Shown here: positions 34,473 to 43,796 of the stretch, piece after piece
Position numbering within the stretch: the stretch's first letter is position 1
How the letters are laid out: the number at the start of each line of letters is the position of its first letter
NCBI GenBank assembly: GCA_041554195.1
Contig: JBFFMJ010000002.1
Location: 337,938 to 401,937 of the forward strand
Direction: 5' to 3'
DNA from: JAPHSX01 sp041554195
GTDB taxonomy: Bacteria > Pseudomonadota > Gammaproteobacteria > Thiohalomonadales > Thiohalomonadaceae
Length of the DNA stretch: 64,000 nt
Made by a program: the position numbers and the translations under genes
Notes under the pieces: generated by a model
Databases searched by the model: none
What the model was told of the DNA's origin: nothing
What the model saw: only the letters and a program-made list of their open reading frames with translations

Positions 34473-35588
34473 CTAACGGCTCTCCTCTGCTGAAGGGTTG
34501 AAGGGGATCTGTCCATTGGCAAGGTGAATCGTCGAGGTGGGGAATGCCACCTCGGCACCGTGCTGTTCAATGATCTGAATCACCTTCAATAACACATCCT
34601 GCTTTACCTCATGATAAAAGACCCAGTTGGTGGTCCTGGTGAAGGTGTAGATAAAAAAGTCGAGCGAGGATGGCGCAAAGGCGTTGAAATTGACGATCAG
34701 CGTCTGCGTGGTGTCGATCTCGGGGTGCTCCTCCAACATCGCCTTTACCGCCTGCACAATGGCGGCCATTTTATCGGCATCCTCATAGCGAATGCCGATG
34801 GTCTCATTAATGCGTCGATGGCTCATGCGCGAAGGATTCTCCACCGCAATGCTGGCAAAGGTGGCGTTGGGCAGGTAGAGCGGACGCTTGTCGAAGGTGC
34901 GAATAACGGTAAGACGCCAGCCGATCTTCTCAACCGTTCCCTCAATGCTGCGATCAGGGGAACGGATCCAGTCACCCACCGCAAAGGGACGATCCATAAA
35001 GATCATCAGACCACCAAAAAAGTTCGAGAGCAGATCCTTGGCGGCAAAACCGATGGCGATACCGCCGACGCCACCGAAGGCGAGCACACCGGAAATACTG
35101 AAGCCCAGGGTCTGCATCGCCACCAGCACCGTGGTGATGAGTACCGAGAGACGCAGCAGCTTGCCGATGGCATCGACGGTGGTGCGATCGATCTCTCTTC
35201 CCGTGCGCTCCGCCTTGAGCAGGACATTTTTTTCCATCGCCTGAATAAAGCGAAACAGAAACCAGGCAAAGGTGGCGATCACACCCAGATTACGGGCTGG
35301 ATCGATGACATCAAAAATAACCGCGTCGGTTTTACTGCCGACGATATCGGCGGCAAAGCTCAGACCGAGCAACCAGATCAATACGCTAAGTGGTCGACGC
35401 GCGGCAAAAAAGAGCGCGTCATCCCACAGGATGCGAGTCATCTCGATACGCCCCTGCATACGACGCACCATCCGTTTTTGCACAAAATCTAACAGCAGTG
35501 TGCCGAACACCACGATGAATACCTGCACCACCAGTATGGTGGTAGGATTACCCTCCAGCAGGGCGGTCAAACTCTTCTCAAATTCCAT
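34473..35588 (-). CDS. MscS-family mechanosensitive channel
   Basis: 371 residues. Hydrophobic helices lie at about 15-35, 65-85, 100-118 and 145-165; the pore-lining helix is GGVGGIAIGFAAKDLLSNFFGG. The beta domain follows with FAVGDWI, GTVEKIGWRLTVIRTFDKRPLYLPNATFAS, then a C-terminal alpha/beta cage. It is an inner-membrane tension-gated channel for osmotic protection. It abuts hpt directly (stop next to start) and follows nagZ by 11 bp, so it is in the same operon. It is longer at the N-terminus than minimal MscS. Confidence 0.92.
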   Translation of the reverse strand: MEFEKSLTALLEGNPTTILVVQVFIVVFGTLLLDFVQKRMVRRMQGRIEMTRILWDDALFFAARRPLSVLIWLLGLSFAADIVGSKTDAVIFDVIDPARNLGVIATFAWFLFRFIQAMEKNVLLKAERTGREIDRTTVDAIGKLLRLSVLITTVLVAMQTLGFSISGVLAFGGVGGIAIGFAAKDLLSNFFGGLMIFMDRPFAVGDWIRSPDRSIEGTVEKIGWRLTVIRTFDKRPLYLPNATFASIAVENPSRMSHRRINETIGIRYEDADKMAAIVQAVKAMLEEHPEIDTTQTLIVNFNAFAPSSLDFFIYTFTRTTNWVFYHEVKQDVLLKVIQIIEQHGAEVAFPTSTIHLANGQIPFNPSAEESR

Positions 35589-35599
35589 TCCTTACTCCA

Positions 35600-36643
35600 T
35601 TAAAACGGTAGCGACAGGCTGTCGCCGTCGAGTTGATGCATTGCATTGACGGCCTGTAGCCACGCTTTATCACCGTGCAGGGTCTCCCAGCTAAGTGGGT
35701 GGCGACCATGCAGGCGTGCAAGGCGGGTATGCAGCACCGGATTGGCCTGCGGTTTTAAGCCGTTCAGGATCTGCAGTGCCCCCGCACGATTATTACAGAT
35801 CAGCACCATGTCACAGCCGGCTGCGATGGCCGCCTCGGCCCGTGACACATAATCCCCTGCGACACTGGCCCCCTCCATGTTGAGATCGTCACTGAAGATC
35901 ACCCCCTGAAAGCCGACGCGCTCACGCAGTACCTGCTTTAACCAGAAGGGGGAAAAACCGGCGGGGTTGGGATCAACCTTGTCGTAGATCACATGGGCCG
36001 GCATCACCCCGGCCATGCCGTTATTCATCATCCGCCCATAGGGCAGAATATCTTCGGCGAAGATATCCTCATAGCGGCGTTCGTCATGGGGAATCCCCTG
36101 GTGCGAGTCGATCTCCACCGCGCCGTGACCGGGGAAGTGTTTGCCAATGGCCGCCATGCCCGCCCGGTGCATCCCCTGCATGGTCGCGTTGGCAAGGTCG
36201 GCGACAACCTGCGCATCGCGATGAAAGGCGCGATCACCAATCACGGCACTCACACCGTAATCAAGGTCTAGCACCGGGGCAAAACTGAAATCGACGCCCA
36301 CGGCACGTAGCTCCGAGGCCAGCACCCAGCCGCACTGTTCGGCCAGCTGACGGGCGCGGCGTTTATCTTTTTCATAAATCTCGCCAAAGCGCCGCATCGC
36401 GGGCAGGCGGGTAAAGCCGTCGCGAAAACGTTGTACCCTGCCCCCCTCATGATCTACCGCGATCAGCAGTGGCGGTGAGCGCAGCGCGTGGATCTCTGTG
36501 ATCAGGGCGGCGACCTGCTCAGGGCTTTCGTAGTTGCGGGAGAAGAGAATCAGGCCACCCACCAGCGGGTGTTGCAGCATTTCTCGTTCAGCGGCATCGA
36601 GGGCGGTCCCCTCAATGTCCAGCATCACCGGACCGAGTGACAT
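35600..36643 (-). CDS. nagZ: Beta-N-acetylhexosaminidase NagZ
   Basis: 347 residues, glycoside hydrolase family 3. The catalytic loop GKHFPGHGAVEIDSH holds the His-Asp acid/base pair typical of NagZ. VDHEGGRVQRFRDGFTRLP and FSDDLNMEGA (nucleophile Asp) are both family motifs. This cytoplasmic enzyme removes GlcNAc from anhydromuropeptides during cell-wall recycling. The order nagZ-mscS-hpt-mtnP-like is common in gammaproteobacteria. Confidence 0.94.
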   Translation of the reverse strand: MSLGPVMLDIEGTALDAAEREMLQHPLVGGLILFSRNYESPEQVAALITEIHALRSPPLLIAVDHEGGRVQRFRDGFTRLPAMRRFGEIYEKDKRRARQLAEQCGWVLASELRAVGVDFSFAPVLDLDYGVSAVIGDRAFHRDAQVVADLANATMQGMHRAGMAAIGKHFPGHGAVEIDSHQGIPHDERRYEDIFAEDILPYGRMMNNGMAGVMPAHVIYDKVDPNPAGFSPFWLKQVLRERVGFQGVIFSDDLNMEGASVAGDYVSRAEAAIAAGCDMVLICNNRAGALQILNGLKPQANPVLHTRLARLHGRHPLSWETLHGDKAWLQAVNAMHQLDGDSLSLPF

Positions 36644-36691
36644 CTTATAATTGTTCCTCTGTTAATCGTGCGAAATGTTTGTTCACCGCGC

Positions 36692-37180
36692 TCAATGCTC
36701 GGTGATCAGCACATGGGTGCCCACCTCAATCATGTCGAATAGCGCCATGATATCGCGATTGCGCATCTTCACACAGCCGTGTGAGCTGGGCACACCCATC
36801 GCATCGCTGTCCGGGCAGCCGTGGATGTAGACATAGCGGCGCATAGTATCCACATCACCGCCACGGTTATAGCCCGGCTCCAGGCCACAGAGCCAGAGGA
36901 TGCGAGTCAGGATCCAGTCGCGTTGCGGGTATTCGCTGCGCAACGTCTCGGAAAAACACTCGCCGCTGGGGCGTCGCCCGATAAACACTGTATTGGCCGC
37001 ATAGCCCGCGCCAATCCTGGCTCGAATGTAGTGCCGCCCGCGTGGCGTACATTCACTGCCGTTCAGCTCGCCAGGGCCGTTGCGTGCGGTGGAGATAGCG
37101 ACATCCAGTAGAATCTCTGCGCCCCGATGCAGTCGTAGCCGCTGCTCGGCGATACTTATCGTGATCAATAGCTCAACCAT
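36692..37180 (-). CDS. L,D-transpeptidase (YkuD) domain protein, short form
   Basis: 162 residues from the ATG at 37180 (MVELLITISIAEQRLRL), which overlaps the upstream CYTH-gene stop by 8 bases. A longer frame to 37294 would run into that gene and lacks family similarity. The YkuD catalytic region is visible: IHGCPDSDAMG followed by SSHGCVKMRNRDIMALFD with the nucleophile cysteine in SHGCV. No signal peptide is seen, which is unusual for a periplasmic cross-linking enzyme but common in this small subgroup. Co-translation with the CYTH gene is likely. Confidence 0.82.
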   Translation of the reverse strand: MVELLITISIAEQRLRLHRGAEILLDVAISTARNGPGELNGSECTPRGRHYIRARIGAGYAANTVFIGRRPSGECFSETLRSEYPQRDWILTRILWLCGLEPGYNRGGDVDTMRRYVYIHGCPDSDAMGVPSSHGCVKMRNRDIMALFDMIEVGTHVLITEH

Positions 37181-37649
37181 TCTGCCACTCACTATAGGGG
37201 TGCTTGACCAGGCAGACGTTGTAGTAGCGCGTATCGTGCGACACCTCCTCCCCGGCCCAGTCTGGTAGCGCAAAGGCCTCATTCTCATCCCCAAGCTCTA
37301 CCTCGGCCACCACCAGCCCGGCGTTGTCACCGGCAAACACGTCTATCTCCCACAGGTGTTCACCATAGGGGAGGTGGTAACGAGTCTTCTCGATCTGCGG
37401 CTGCTCGCAGAGGGTGTCGAGCAGCTCCTCGGCATCGGCCAGCGGAATCGGGTATTCAAACTCCTGGCGCTGAATCCCCAGGGTGGCGCTCTTGATATTG
37501 ATATTGGCCACCTCCCCCTCAATGCGTACCCGCACCGAGGCCCGTTCGGCACCGATAAGATAACCCTGACGAAAACGGGTACCGGCATCGGCCCCCTCTC
37601 GCCAGTCGTCGTTCTTAAGCAGAAATTTACGTTCTATTTCGGTTGCCAT
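37173..37649 (-). CDS. CYTH-domain protein (triphosphate tunnel enzyme)
   Basis: 158 residues. The EXEXK signature EIERKFLLKND is at residues 4-14; arginine- and acidic-rich beta strands (ASVRVRIEGEVANINIKS, YHLPYGEHLWEIDVFAGDNAGLVVAEVEL) form the tunnel. Family members hydrolyse inorganic triphosphate or act as class IV adenylate cyclases. The short single-domain form resembles the triphosphatase-type proteins. The cNMP-binding protein at 7562-8620 is far away, and no functional link is implied. Confidence 0.87.
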   Translation of the reverse strand: MATEIERKFLLKNDDWREGADAGTRFRQGYLIGAERASVRVRIEGEVANINIKSATLGIQRQEFEYPIPLADAEELLDTLCEQPQIEKTRYHLPYGEHLWEIDVFAGDNAGLVVAEVELGDENEAFALPDWAGEEVSHDTRYYNVCLVKHPYSEWQNG

Positions 37650-37750
37650 GATTGCGACCTGTTCCCCCGGTAAACCTTGATTGTCTCAGGCTAAGGGGCA
37701 ATTATAAAATCAGCTGCAACGAATAACACTAACAGAAGGGGATTTTGGCG

Positions 37751-38749
37751 ATGAAGGCGATACTTATGACCGACTGCGGTGAGCCGGAGGTACTACAGCT
37801 AGCTAACATCGATCCCCCTGAGCTCACCCAACCGCATCAGGTACTAATTCGCCTTAAGGCGGCCGGGGTCAATCCCATCGACACCAAGCTGCGCCGACAC
37901 GGTACCTACCACCCGGAGCAGATGCCTGCGGTCCTGGGCTGTGATGGTGCCGGTATCGTCGAGGCCGTGGGTGACGCCGTAACCGCCTTTAAACCGGGCG
38001 ATGAGGTTTACTACTGTCGGGGAGGTATCGGCGCACCACAGGGCAATTACGCCGAATACACGGTGGTGGATGCCCGCTACATCGCTCTCAAACCCCGCTC
38101 GCTCGACTTTGCCCATGCCGCCGCCGCACCGCTGGTGTTGCTCACCGCCTGGGAGGCACTGCATGATCGCGCGGGCATTAAGGCGGGAGATAAGGTCTTA
38201 ATCCATGCCGGGGCCGGTGGTGTCGGTCATGTGGCGATACAACTGGCAAAACTGGCGGGCTGCGAGGTGGTTACAACCGTGGGCTCCGACGAGAAGGCTG
38301 CGTTCGTCCAGTCACTGGGTGCCGATATGGCGATTAATTACAACACCACAGATTTTGTAGAGGCCTGTCTTGACTGGAGTGATAGCCTGGGCGTCGATGT
38401 GGTATTCGATACCGTCGGCGGCAAGGTATTTGAGCGGAGCTTTGCCGCCACCCGCCCCTACGGCCATGTGGTCAGTCTGTTGCAACCCGCGGAAAACACC
38501 GACTGGAAAATTGCGCGCCTGCGTAATCTCACGCTCAGCCTTGAGCTGATGCTCTCACCGATGTACTTCGGCTGGGATGAGGCGGAAAAACATCAGGCCG
38601 AAATTCTTGGCAAATGTGCGGCACTGTTCGATGCGGGGAAACTGCAGATCGCACTGTCTGATACGCTCCCTCTGGCACAGGCTGCCGAAGCACACCGCCG
38701 CATTGAAAGAGGTGGCATGTTAGGAAAACTCGCACTGGAAATGTCTTAA
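37751..38749 (+). CDS. Zinc-independent quinone-oxidoreductase-like dehydrogenase (MDR family)
   Basis: 332 residues. The start at 37751 has AGGGG about 10 bp upstream; a TTG at 37745 is too close to that site. GroES-like N-terminal domain (LKAAGVNPIDTKLRRHG, GCDGAGIVEAVGDAV), Rossmann domain with VLIHAGAGGVGHVAIQLAKLAG binding NAD(P)H, and VDVVFDTVGGKVF. No zinc-ligand cysteine set is seen, so it is of the quinone-oxidoreductase type. The substrate is unknown. A cupin gene follows after 23 bp. Confidence 0.87.
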   Translation: MKAILMTDCGEPEVLQLANIDPPELTQPHQVLIRLKAAGVNPIDTKLRRHGTYHPEQMPAVLGCDGAGIVEAVGDAVTAFKPGDEVYYCRGGIGAPQGNYAEYTVVDARYIALKPRSLDFAHAAAAPLVLLTAWEALHDRAGIKAGDKVLIHAGAGGVGHVAIQLAKLAGCEVVTTVGSDEKAAFVQSLGADMAINYNTTDFVEACLDWSDSLGVDVVFDTVGGKVFERSFAATRPYGHVVSLLQPAENTDWKIARLRNLTLSLELMLSPMYFGWDEAEKHQAEILGKCAALFDAGKLQIALSDTLPLAQAAEAHRRIERGGMLGKLALEMS

Positions 38750-38772
38750 CAAACGGAGGCAGTATCGGCACC

Positions 38773-39129
38773 ATGTATACACGCTATAACGACATTGACA
38801 CGTTTACCACCAAGGATGGTTCAACCATTCGTGAGCTGCTGCACCCTGCCCGTGACGGCAACAGCAAGCAGAGTCTGGCCGAGGCGATAGTCCCCGCGGG
38901 CACGACCACATTATTACACTGCCACCATCAGAGCGAAGAGCTCTATCACATCACTGCCGGCGAAGGGGTGATGCAACTCGGTGAGGAACAATTTGACGTT
39001 ACCGTTGGTGACACCATACTCATTCCGCCGCATACCCCTCACGCCATCAAAAACAGCAGCCGTAAAGAGCTAAAAATTCTCTGCTGCTGTTCACCCCCCT
39101 ATTCCCACGACGATACGGAGTTGCTCTAA
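38773..39129 (+). CDS. Small cupin-domain protein
   Basis: 118 residues, single cupin barrel. Motif 1 is HCHHQSEELYHITAGEGVMQLG, with histidines and glutamate able to bind a metal; motif 2 is GDTILIPPHTPHAIKN. Similar proteins act as isomerases, dioxygenases or small-molecule sensors; the specific substrate cannot be assigned. It ends with a Cys-Cys-Cys stretch (ILCCCSPPY). Probably co-transcribed with the upstream dehydrogenase. Confidence 0.85.
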   Translation: MYTRYNDIDTFTTKDGSTIRELLHPARDGNSKQSLAEAIVPAGTTTLLHCHHQSEELYHITAGEGVMQLGEEQFDVTVGDTILIPPHTPHAIKNSSRKELKILCCCSPPYSHDDTELL

Positions 39130-39180
39130 GCGGGTACCCCGCCCGAACAATACCGCATCTGGAACTGCCGTATCGCCTAT

Positions 39181-39885
39181 TCAGACCTTGCCACGCAGAT
39201 AGGCCTGCCTCAGCGGCCCTGGAAACTTCTCAATGGCGTAACGCAACATGGTGCGCGGCATCACTTTATAGTGGCGCTGTAAGAACGCCTCCTCCACCCC
39301 CTGATTACGTTTACCGATCTCACGCAACATCCAGCCCACCGCCTTGTGAATAAGATCGTGTTGATCATCACGCAGCCGCTCCGCAACCTTCAGGGATACA
39401 TCAAACTCGTTCTGCTTGATGAAGTGAAAGGTCGCCATAATGGCGATACGTCGTTCCCACAAACTCTCTGATTCGGCCAGCTTATAGAGTGGTTTGGGTG
39501 AGCGCTCAAACAGCCACGCCCCCACAATATGCTCGGCGGTTACATCGACCAGATCCCAGTTATTAATAAACGGCGTCGATGCCAGATAGAGTGCATAGAG
39601 GGTTTTGCGCATCACCTCATCGCCCCCCTGATACTGCTGCACCATCAGTAGCAGCCCCAGCAGGCGCTCCTCGTGTACGGTTGAGTGCAACAGCTGTTTT
39701 ATTTCATTAAGCGAGGTTTCAGGGTGCGCCTTTACCAGTTTGCGTATATCGGGCACCCGCACACCGATAAAACAATCCCCCTCGGCATACTCCCCCTTAC
39801 CGGTCTTAAAAAAACGCTGCAACTCCACCGCTCTTTTCTTGTCAGCAAGTTTATACAGTTTCTCTCTTAGCGTGCTGGCTGTCAT
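39181..39885 (-). CDS. DNA alkylation repair protein, AlkD-like HEAT-repeat glycosylase
   Basis: 234 residues. The opening FFKTGKGEYAEGDCFIGVRVPDIRKLVK and NWDLVDVTAEHIVGAWL, SESLWERRIAIMATFHFIK and HKAVGWMLREIGKR are conserved segments of AlkD-family proteins, which excise alkylated purines from DNA using HEAT-like repeats. The tryptophan and aspartate of NWDLVD contribute to the active cleft. It is a single gene, divergent from dusC. Confidence 0.9.
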   Translation of the reverse strand: MTASTLREKLYKLADKKRAVELQRFFKTGKGEYAEGDCFIGVRVPDIRKLVKAHPETSLNEIKQLLHSTVHEERLLGLLLMVQQYQGGDEVMRKTLYALYLASTPFINNWDLVDVTAEHIVGAWLFERSPKPLYKLAESESLWERRIAIMATFHFIKQNEFDVSLKVAERLRDDQHDLIHKAVGWMLREIGKRNQGVEEAFLQRHYKVMPRTMLRYAIEKFPGPLRQAYLRGKV

Positions 39886-39932
39886 AATAACGTTCCGAAC
39901 ATAACCATTCTTTGAGTCTAATCCCCACCACG

Positions 39933-40886
39933 ATGAAAATCATGCTCGCCCCGATGGAAGGGGTTATCGATCACCACATGCGTGAGGCCCTCACCCGCCT
40001 CGGCGGTTACGATGGCTGCGTTACGGAATTCCTGCGTATTTCCGATCAGCGTCTGCCCGCTAGAGTCTTTAAGCGCCTCTCACCGGAGCTGGCGCAACAG
40101 GGAAAGACCGCATCGGGGGTGCCGGTTGTGCTTCAGTTGTTGGGTGGCGATGCCGCGATGATGGCCGCCAACGCAAAAACGGCGGTCGAACTCGGTGCAC
40201 CGGCAATCGATATCAACTTTGGCTGTCCGTCAAAACTGGTCACCAGCAAGATGAGTGGCTCGGCATTATTACAGCGTCCCGAGCAGGTACATACCATTGT
40301 TGCCGCCGTGCGCCAGGCCGTTGATGCCGCCATTCCCGTCAGTGCCAAAATGCGACTCGGATATGAAGACGACGCACTGGCACTCGACAACGCACTGGCA
40401 ATTGAAACCGCAGGAGCCTGCGAGTTAACCGTACATGCCCGCACCAAGGTTGAAGGGTATAAGCCCCCCGCCCGCTGGGAGGCATTAGCACCACTGCGCG
40501 ATGCACTGAGCATCCCACTCATTGCCAACGGTGACATCCGCTCTGTTGATGACTATCGTCGCTGTGTCGAGGCCAGTGGTTGCCATGATGTCATGCTGGG
40601 GCGCGGTGCCATCAACGACCCCTCACTGGCAAGGCAGATAAAGCAGAGTAGTCACAGTGAGGTTGTGACACCGATAGCGTGGAGTGCGATCACTGCCCTA
40701 ATACTTACTACCAGCGAAGAGATGGAACACGAGTATCCGCAAAAATATGTGGTGATGCGCATCAAGCAGTGGCTGGCCTATCTGCGCAGCGATTACCCGG
40801 AAGGAAAACAGGTATTTGATCTGATTCGTCGGATGAAGGGACTAAAGGAGATGAAAAAAGTCTTGGCTATCTCGGGTAAGCGGTAA
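39933..40886 (+). CDS. dusC: tRNA-dihydrouridine(16) synthase
   Basis: About 317 residues from ATG 39933 (MKIMLAPMEGVIDHHMR), the usual start of DusC; a TTG at 39912 would add seven residues. FMN-binding TIM barrel: APMEG, DINFGCPSKLV, the catalytic cysteine in FGCPSK, KMRLGYED, ELTVHARTK, IANGDIRS and MLGRGAINDP. It reduces uridine 16 in the tRNA D-loop. The DusC assignment over DusA or DusB rests on the N-terminal and GCVTEFLRISDQRLP segments. Confidence 0.9.
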   Translation: MKIMLAPMEGVIDHHMREALTRLGGYDGCVTEFLRISDQRLPARVFKRLSPELAQQGKTASGVPVVLQLLGGDAAMMAANAKTAVELGAPAIDINFGCPSKLVTSKMSGSALLQRPEQVHTIVAAVRQAVDAAIPVSAKMRLGYEDDALALDNALAIETAGACELTVHARTKVEGYKPPARWEALAPLRDALSIPLIANGDIRSVDDYRRCVEASGCHDVMLGRGAINDPSLARQIKQSSHSEVVTPIAWSAITALILTTSEEMEHEYPQKYVVMRIKQWLAYLRSDYPEGKQVFDLIRRMKGLKEMKKVLAISGKR

Positions 40887-41017
40887 CAGAATCGCCAGCC
40901 AGGCCGACATACCTGATAACTGTCAACGCGCTAAGAGATAACGAAGATGGTGCTCTTTACCGCGTAAAGAGTCAGCCCTTTAAAGCTTTAGGCTACTTTA
41001 ATTACTTCACTAGCAGC

Positions 41018-41395
41018 TCATTCGGCTAGAACCTTCTCTAACTCCGTATCCTTCGCATTGAACGGTAGTATCGCCGCTATCGGACAGATCTCCCGCATCT
41101 TCTCCGCGTACTTCAACTCATCTTTTGCCGCAAGAATCACCACTTTTGTGTCCGGTGCGAATTTTTGCATGCTCATCAAAAACACATCGAGATTACTGAT
41201 ATGGATGCCGCTGTAGTTATTGCTGTAGCCGTAGACAAAGTCGGCGACCACCAGATCAGGTTTCTGCTTTTTTAGCTGACCCACGGCCTTGCGGGTGGAG
41301 GTTAGCTGCACCTCATCAAAACCCAGCCGAGTGAACAATGGTGAAAGCTTTGGGTGTAACGGTGATTCAATAATGGAGAAAAGCGTTTTCATCAT
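41018..41395 (-). CDS. Response-regulator-like protein coupled to rlmD
   Basis: 125 residues with an alternating beta/alpha pattern resembling a CheY-type receiver: LFSIIESPLHPKLSPLF, KPDLVVADFVYGYSN with a possible acceptor aspartate, KVVILAAKDELKYAEKM, and AAILPFNAKDTELEKVL. The usual acidic pair near the N-terminus is not present, so it may be a degenerate receiver. It starts two bases after the rlmD stop and is thus co-translated. Function unknown. Confidence 0.6.
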   Translation of the reverse strand: MMKTLFSIIESPLHPKLSPLFTRLGFDEVQLTSTRKAVGQLKKQKPDLVVADFVYGYSNNYSGIHISNLDVFLMSMQKFAPDTKVVILAAKDELKYAEKMREICPIAAILPFNAKDTELEKVLAE

Positions 41396-41397
41396 GA

Positions 41398-42729
41398 CTA
41401 CTTTTTGGTGAACAGCGCAATCGATTCCATATGCGCGGTATGGGGAAACATATCCATCGCCCCGGCCTTCTCCAGGGTGTAGCCGTGTTCGTTCACCAGC
41501 AGCCCCGCATCGCGCGCCAGGGTTGAGGGGTTGCAGGAGACATAGACGATGCGTTTTACACCAAGCTTGGCGATGTGCGGAATCGCCTCCATCGCGCCAT
41601 CGCGGGCGGGGTCGAGTAACACCTTATCAAAGCCCTGTGACCACCATGGCAAGGCCTCGACCTCTTTGGCCAGATCAGCGACATGAAACTCGACATTGGT
41701 AATGTCATTTAACACGGCATTTTCCTTGGCACGCTGCACCAGAATATCCAGTCCCTCCACGCCGACCACCTGTTTGGCGCGACGTGCCAGCGGCAGGGTG
41801 AAGTTGCCGATGCCACAGAACAGATCCAGCACCCGCTCGTCTTCCTTCACCTCCAATAGCTCAATGGCATAGGGCACCATCTTGCGGTTGATGTCGGTAT
41901 TAACCTGGGTAAAACCGACCGGGGTGAAATTGAATTTTACATCGAATTCGGGCAGCGCATAGCTAAGCTGTATCTGCTCAGGCCATAGCGGCTCAACCGA
42001 GTCGGGACCACCCGGCTGCAGGAAAAAACGCAGGTCGTGCTCTTTGGCATGGGCGATCAACTTCGCCTTATCCTCATCACACAACGGGTCAAGATTGCGG
42101 AACACAAGTGCAGTCTGGGTATCATCCACCGCCACCTCTATCTGCGCGATACGGTTGCTTGCCTTGAGTGAGCCGATAAGCGCGCTCAACTCCTCCAGGT
42201 GCTCCCCGACACTGGGGTGCAGCACCTCACAGCGCAACATATTGGCAATGTAGGGGCTGCGCTTTTCACGAAAGCCGATCAACACCCGGCCTTTGGCCTC
42301 AACATCTTTTACCCCCATCCGCGCCTTGCGCCGATAGCCCCAATGGGGGCCGGTAAGCGGCGGCAGGATCTCTTTCGGCATGACTTTGCCGATGCGCTCC
42401 AAGTTATCCAGCAACACCTGCTGCTTGGCGAGGATCTGCTGCTCGGCATCCATGTGTTGCAGCGCGCAACCGCCGCAAAGTCCGAACACCGCACACTTGG
42501 GCTCAACGCGTAGCGGCGAGGCGGTATGGATCTCCTGCACCACGCCAACATCATAGGTTTTCTTCTTCTCGGCATAGATGAAGCTGACCTCTTCACCTGT
42601 CAGTGCCCCCTCGACAAACACCGTCTTCTCATCGACACGGGCAATACCGCGACCGTCGTGCGAGAGCGATTCGATGGTGACCCGTACCGGGTCTTTGGGG
42701 AGTTCTTTGCGTCTACGTCGTCTGGCCAT
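41398..42729 (-). CDS. rlmD: 23S rRNA (uracil(1939)-C5)-methyltransferase
   Basis: 443 residues. A basic start (ARRRRRKELPKD), then a TRAM domain (VTIESLSHDGRGIARVDEKTV), an iron-sulfur cysteine group (CAVFGLCGGCALQHM; the fourth is upstream), and the SAM methyltransferase core: DLFCGIGNFTLPLAR, LLDPARDGA and the catalytic SCNPSTLARD. This fits RlmD (RumA). It is followed by the receiver-like gene with a two-base gap. Confidence 0.94.
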   Translation of the reverse strand: MARRRRRKELPKDPVRVTIESLSHDGRGIARVDEKTVFVEGALTGEEVSFIYAEKKKTYDVGVVQEIHTASPLRVEPKCAVFGLCGGCALQHMDAEQQILAKQQVLLDNLERIGKVMPKEILPPLTGPHWGYRRKARMGVKDVEAKGRVLIGFREKRSPYIANMLRCEVLHPSVGEHLEELSALIGSLKASNRIAQIEVAVDDTQTALVFRNLDPLCDEDKAKLIAHAKEHDLRFFLQPGGPDSVEPLWPEQIQLSYALPEFDVKFNFTPVGFTQVNTDINRKMVPYAIELLEVKEDERVLDLFCGIGNFTLPLARRAKQVVGVEGLDILVQRAKENAVLNDITNVEFHVADLAKEVEALPWWSQGFDKVLLDPARDGAMEAIPHIAKLGVKRIVYVSCNPSTLARDAGLLVNEHGYTLEKAGAMDMFPHTAHMESIALFTKK

Positions 42730-42792
42730 GAAATGTACTTACCTGTTTTGCTCTGCTCACCACCGGCTGTGCGGCTTGAACTGTAAAATGAA

Positions 42793-43686
42793 TTATTCGG
42801 CGGGGAAAACCCCGGTGGAAAGATAGCGATCGCCCCTGTCGCAGATGATCGCCACGATCACCGCGTTCTCGACCTGCGCGGAGAGCTTCAGCGCGGCGGC
42901 CACGGCACCACCGGAGGAGATACCACAGAAGATCCCCTCCTCGGCGGCGAGGCGGCGGGTCGTCTCCTCGGCGGCCTGCTGGCCGATATCAATAATCTGA
43001 TCGACACGGCTCGCCTCGAAGATGGAGGGGAGATATTCCTTGGGCCAGCGGCGGATGCCGGGGATGGCGGCCCCCTCCTCCGGCTGCACCCCGACGATCT
43101 GGATCGCCTCGTTGACCTCCTTTAGGTAACGCGAGGTACCCATGATGGTGCCGGTGGTACCCATGGCGCTGACAAAGTGGGTGATTTGATGATCACTATC
43201 ACGCCAGATCTCAGGGCCGGTGCTCTCGTAGTGGGCCTGCGGATTATCGGGGTTGGAGAACTGGTCCAGCACCTTGCCCTTGCCCTCGGCCTGCATCTGT
43301 AGCGCTAGGTCGCGCGCCCCCTCAATGCTCGCCTCACGGGTCACCAGAATGATCTCCGCGCCGTAGGCCCGCATTGAGGCGCGGCGCTCCACGCTCATGT
43401 TCTCCGGCATCACCAGCACCATCTTGTAGCCCTTGATCGCCGCGGCCATCGCCAGCGCGATGCCAGTGTTGCCGGAGGTCGCCTCGATCAGGGTATCGCC
43501 CGGTTTGATCTCACCACGCGCCTCGGCGTGTTGAATCATCGACAGCGCAGGCCTGTCCTTCACCGAACCGGCGGGATTATTGCCCTCCAGCTTCACCAGG
43601 ATGGTGTTGCTGCTATCGCCCGGGAGGCGCTGCAGGCGCACCAGTGGCGTATTACCAACAAAGGATTCTATGGTGGGGAAAGACAT
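42793..43686 (-). CDS. cysM: Cysteine synthase B
   Basis: 297 residues. The PLP lysine is in GSVKDRPALSMI (about residue 43), the substrate loop is EATSGNTGIALAMAA, and the cofactor-phosphate region is GTTGTIMGTSRYLK. The RRWPKEYLPSIF and GGISS-like IFCGISSGGAVAAAL segments indicate CysM rather than CysK. CysM can use thiosulfate to make S-sulfocysteine, a useful trait in a sulfur oxidiser. Single gene, divergent from the Hpt-domain gene. Confidence 0.93.
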   Translation of the reverse strand: MSFPTIESFVGNTPLVRLQRLPGDSSNTILVKLEGNNPAGSVKDRPALSMIQHAEARGEIKPGDTLIEATSGNTGIALAMAAAIKGYKMVLVMPENMSVERRASMRAYGAEIILVTREASIEGARDLALQMQAEGKGKVLDQFSNPDNPQAHYESTGPEIWRDSDHQITHFVSAMGTTGTIMGTSRYLKEVNEAIQIVGVQPEEGAAIPGIRRWPKEYLPSIFEASRVDQIIDIGQQAAEETTRRLAAEEGIFCGISSGGAVAAALKLSAQVENAVIVAIICDRGDRYLSTGVFPAE

Positions 43687-43796
43687 AGCTGGCGATCTCT
43701 GTTCAATTATACCGGGCGGCGATTATAGCAGGCTTGTATCACAAGGCGATTAGCGTTAGATTTTAACCATCTATTACTACCTAGGAGGACACAGGG

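Noticed and set aside
34611..35492. 293-residue plus-strand frame opposite the MscS gene
   Set aside because: No ribosome site, no family features; it mirrors a well-formed channel gene.
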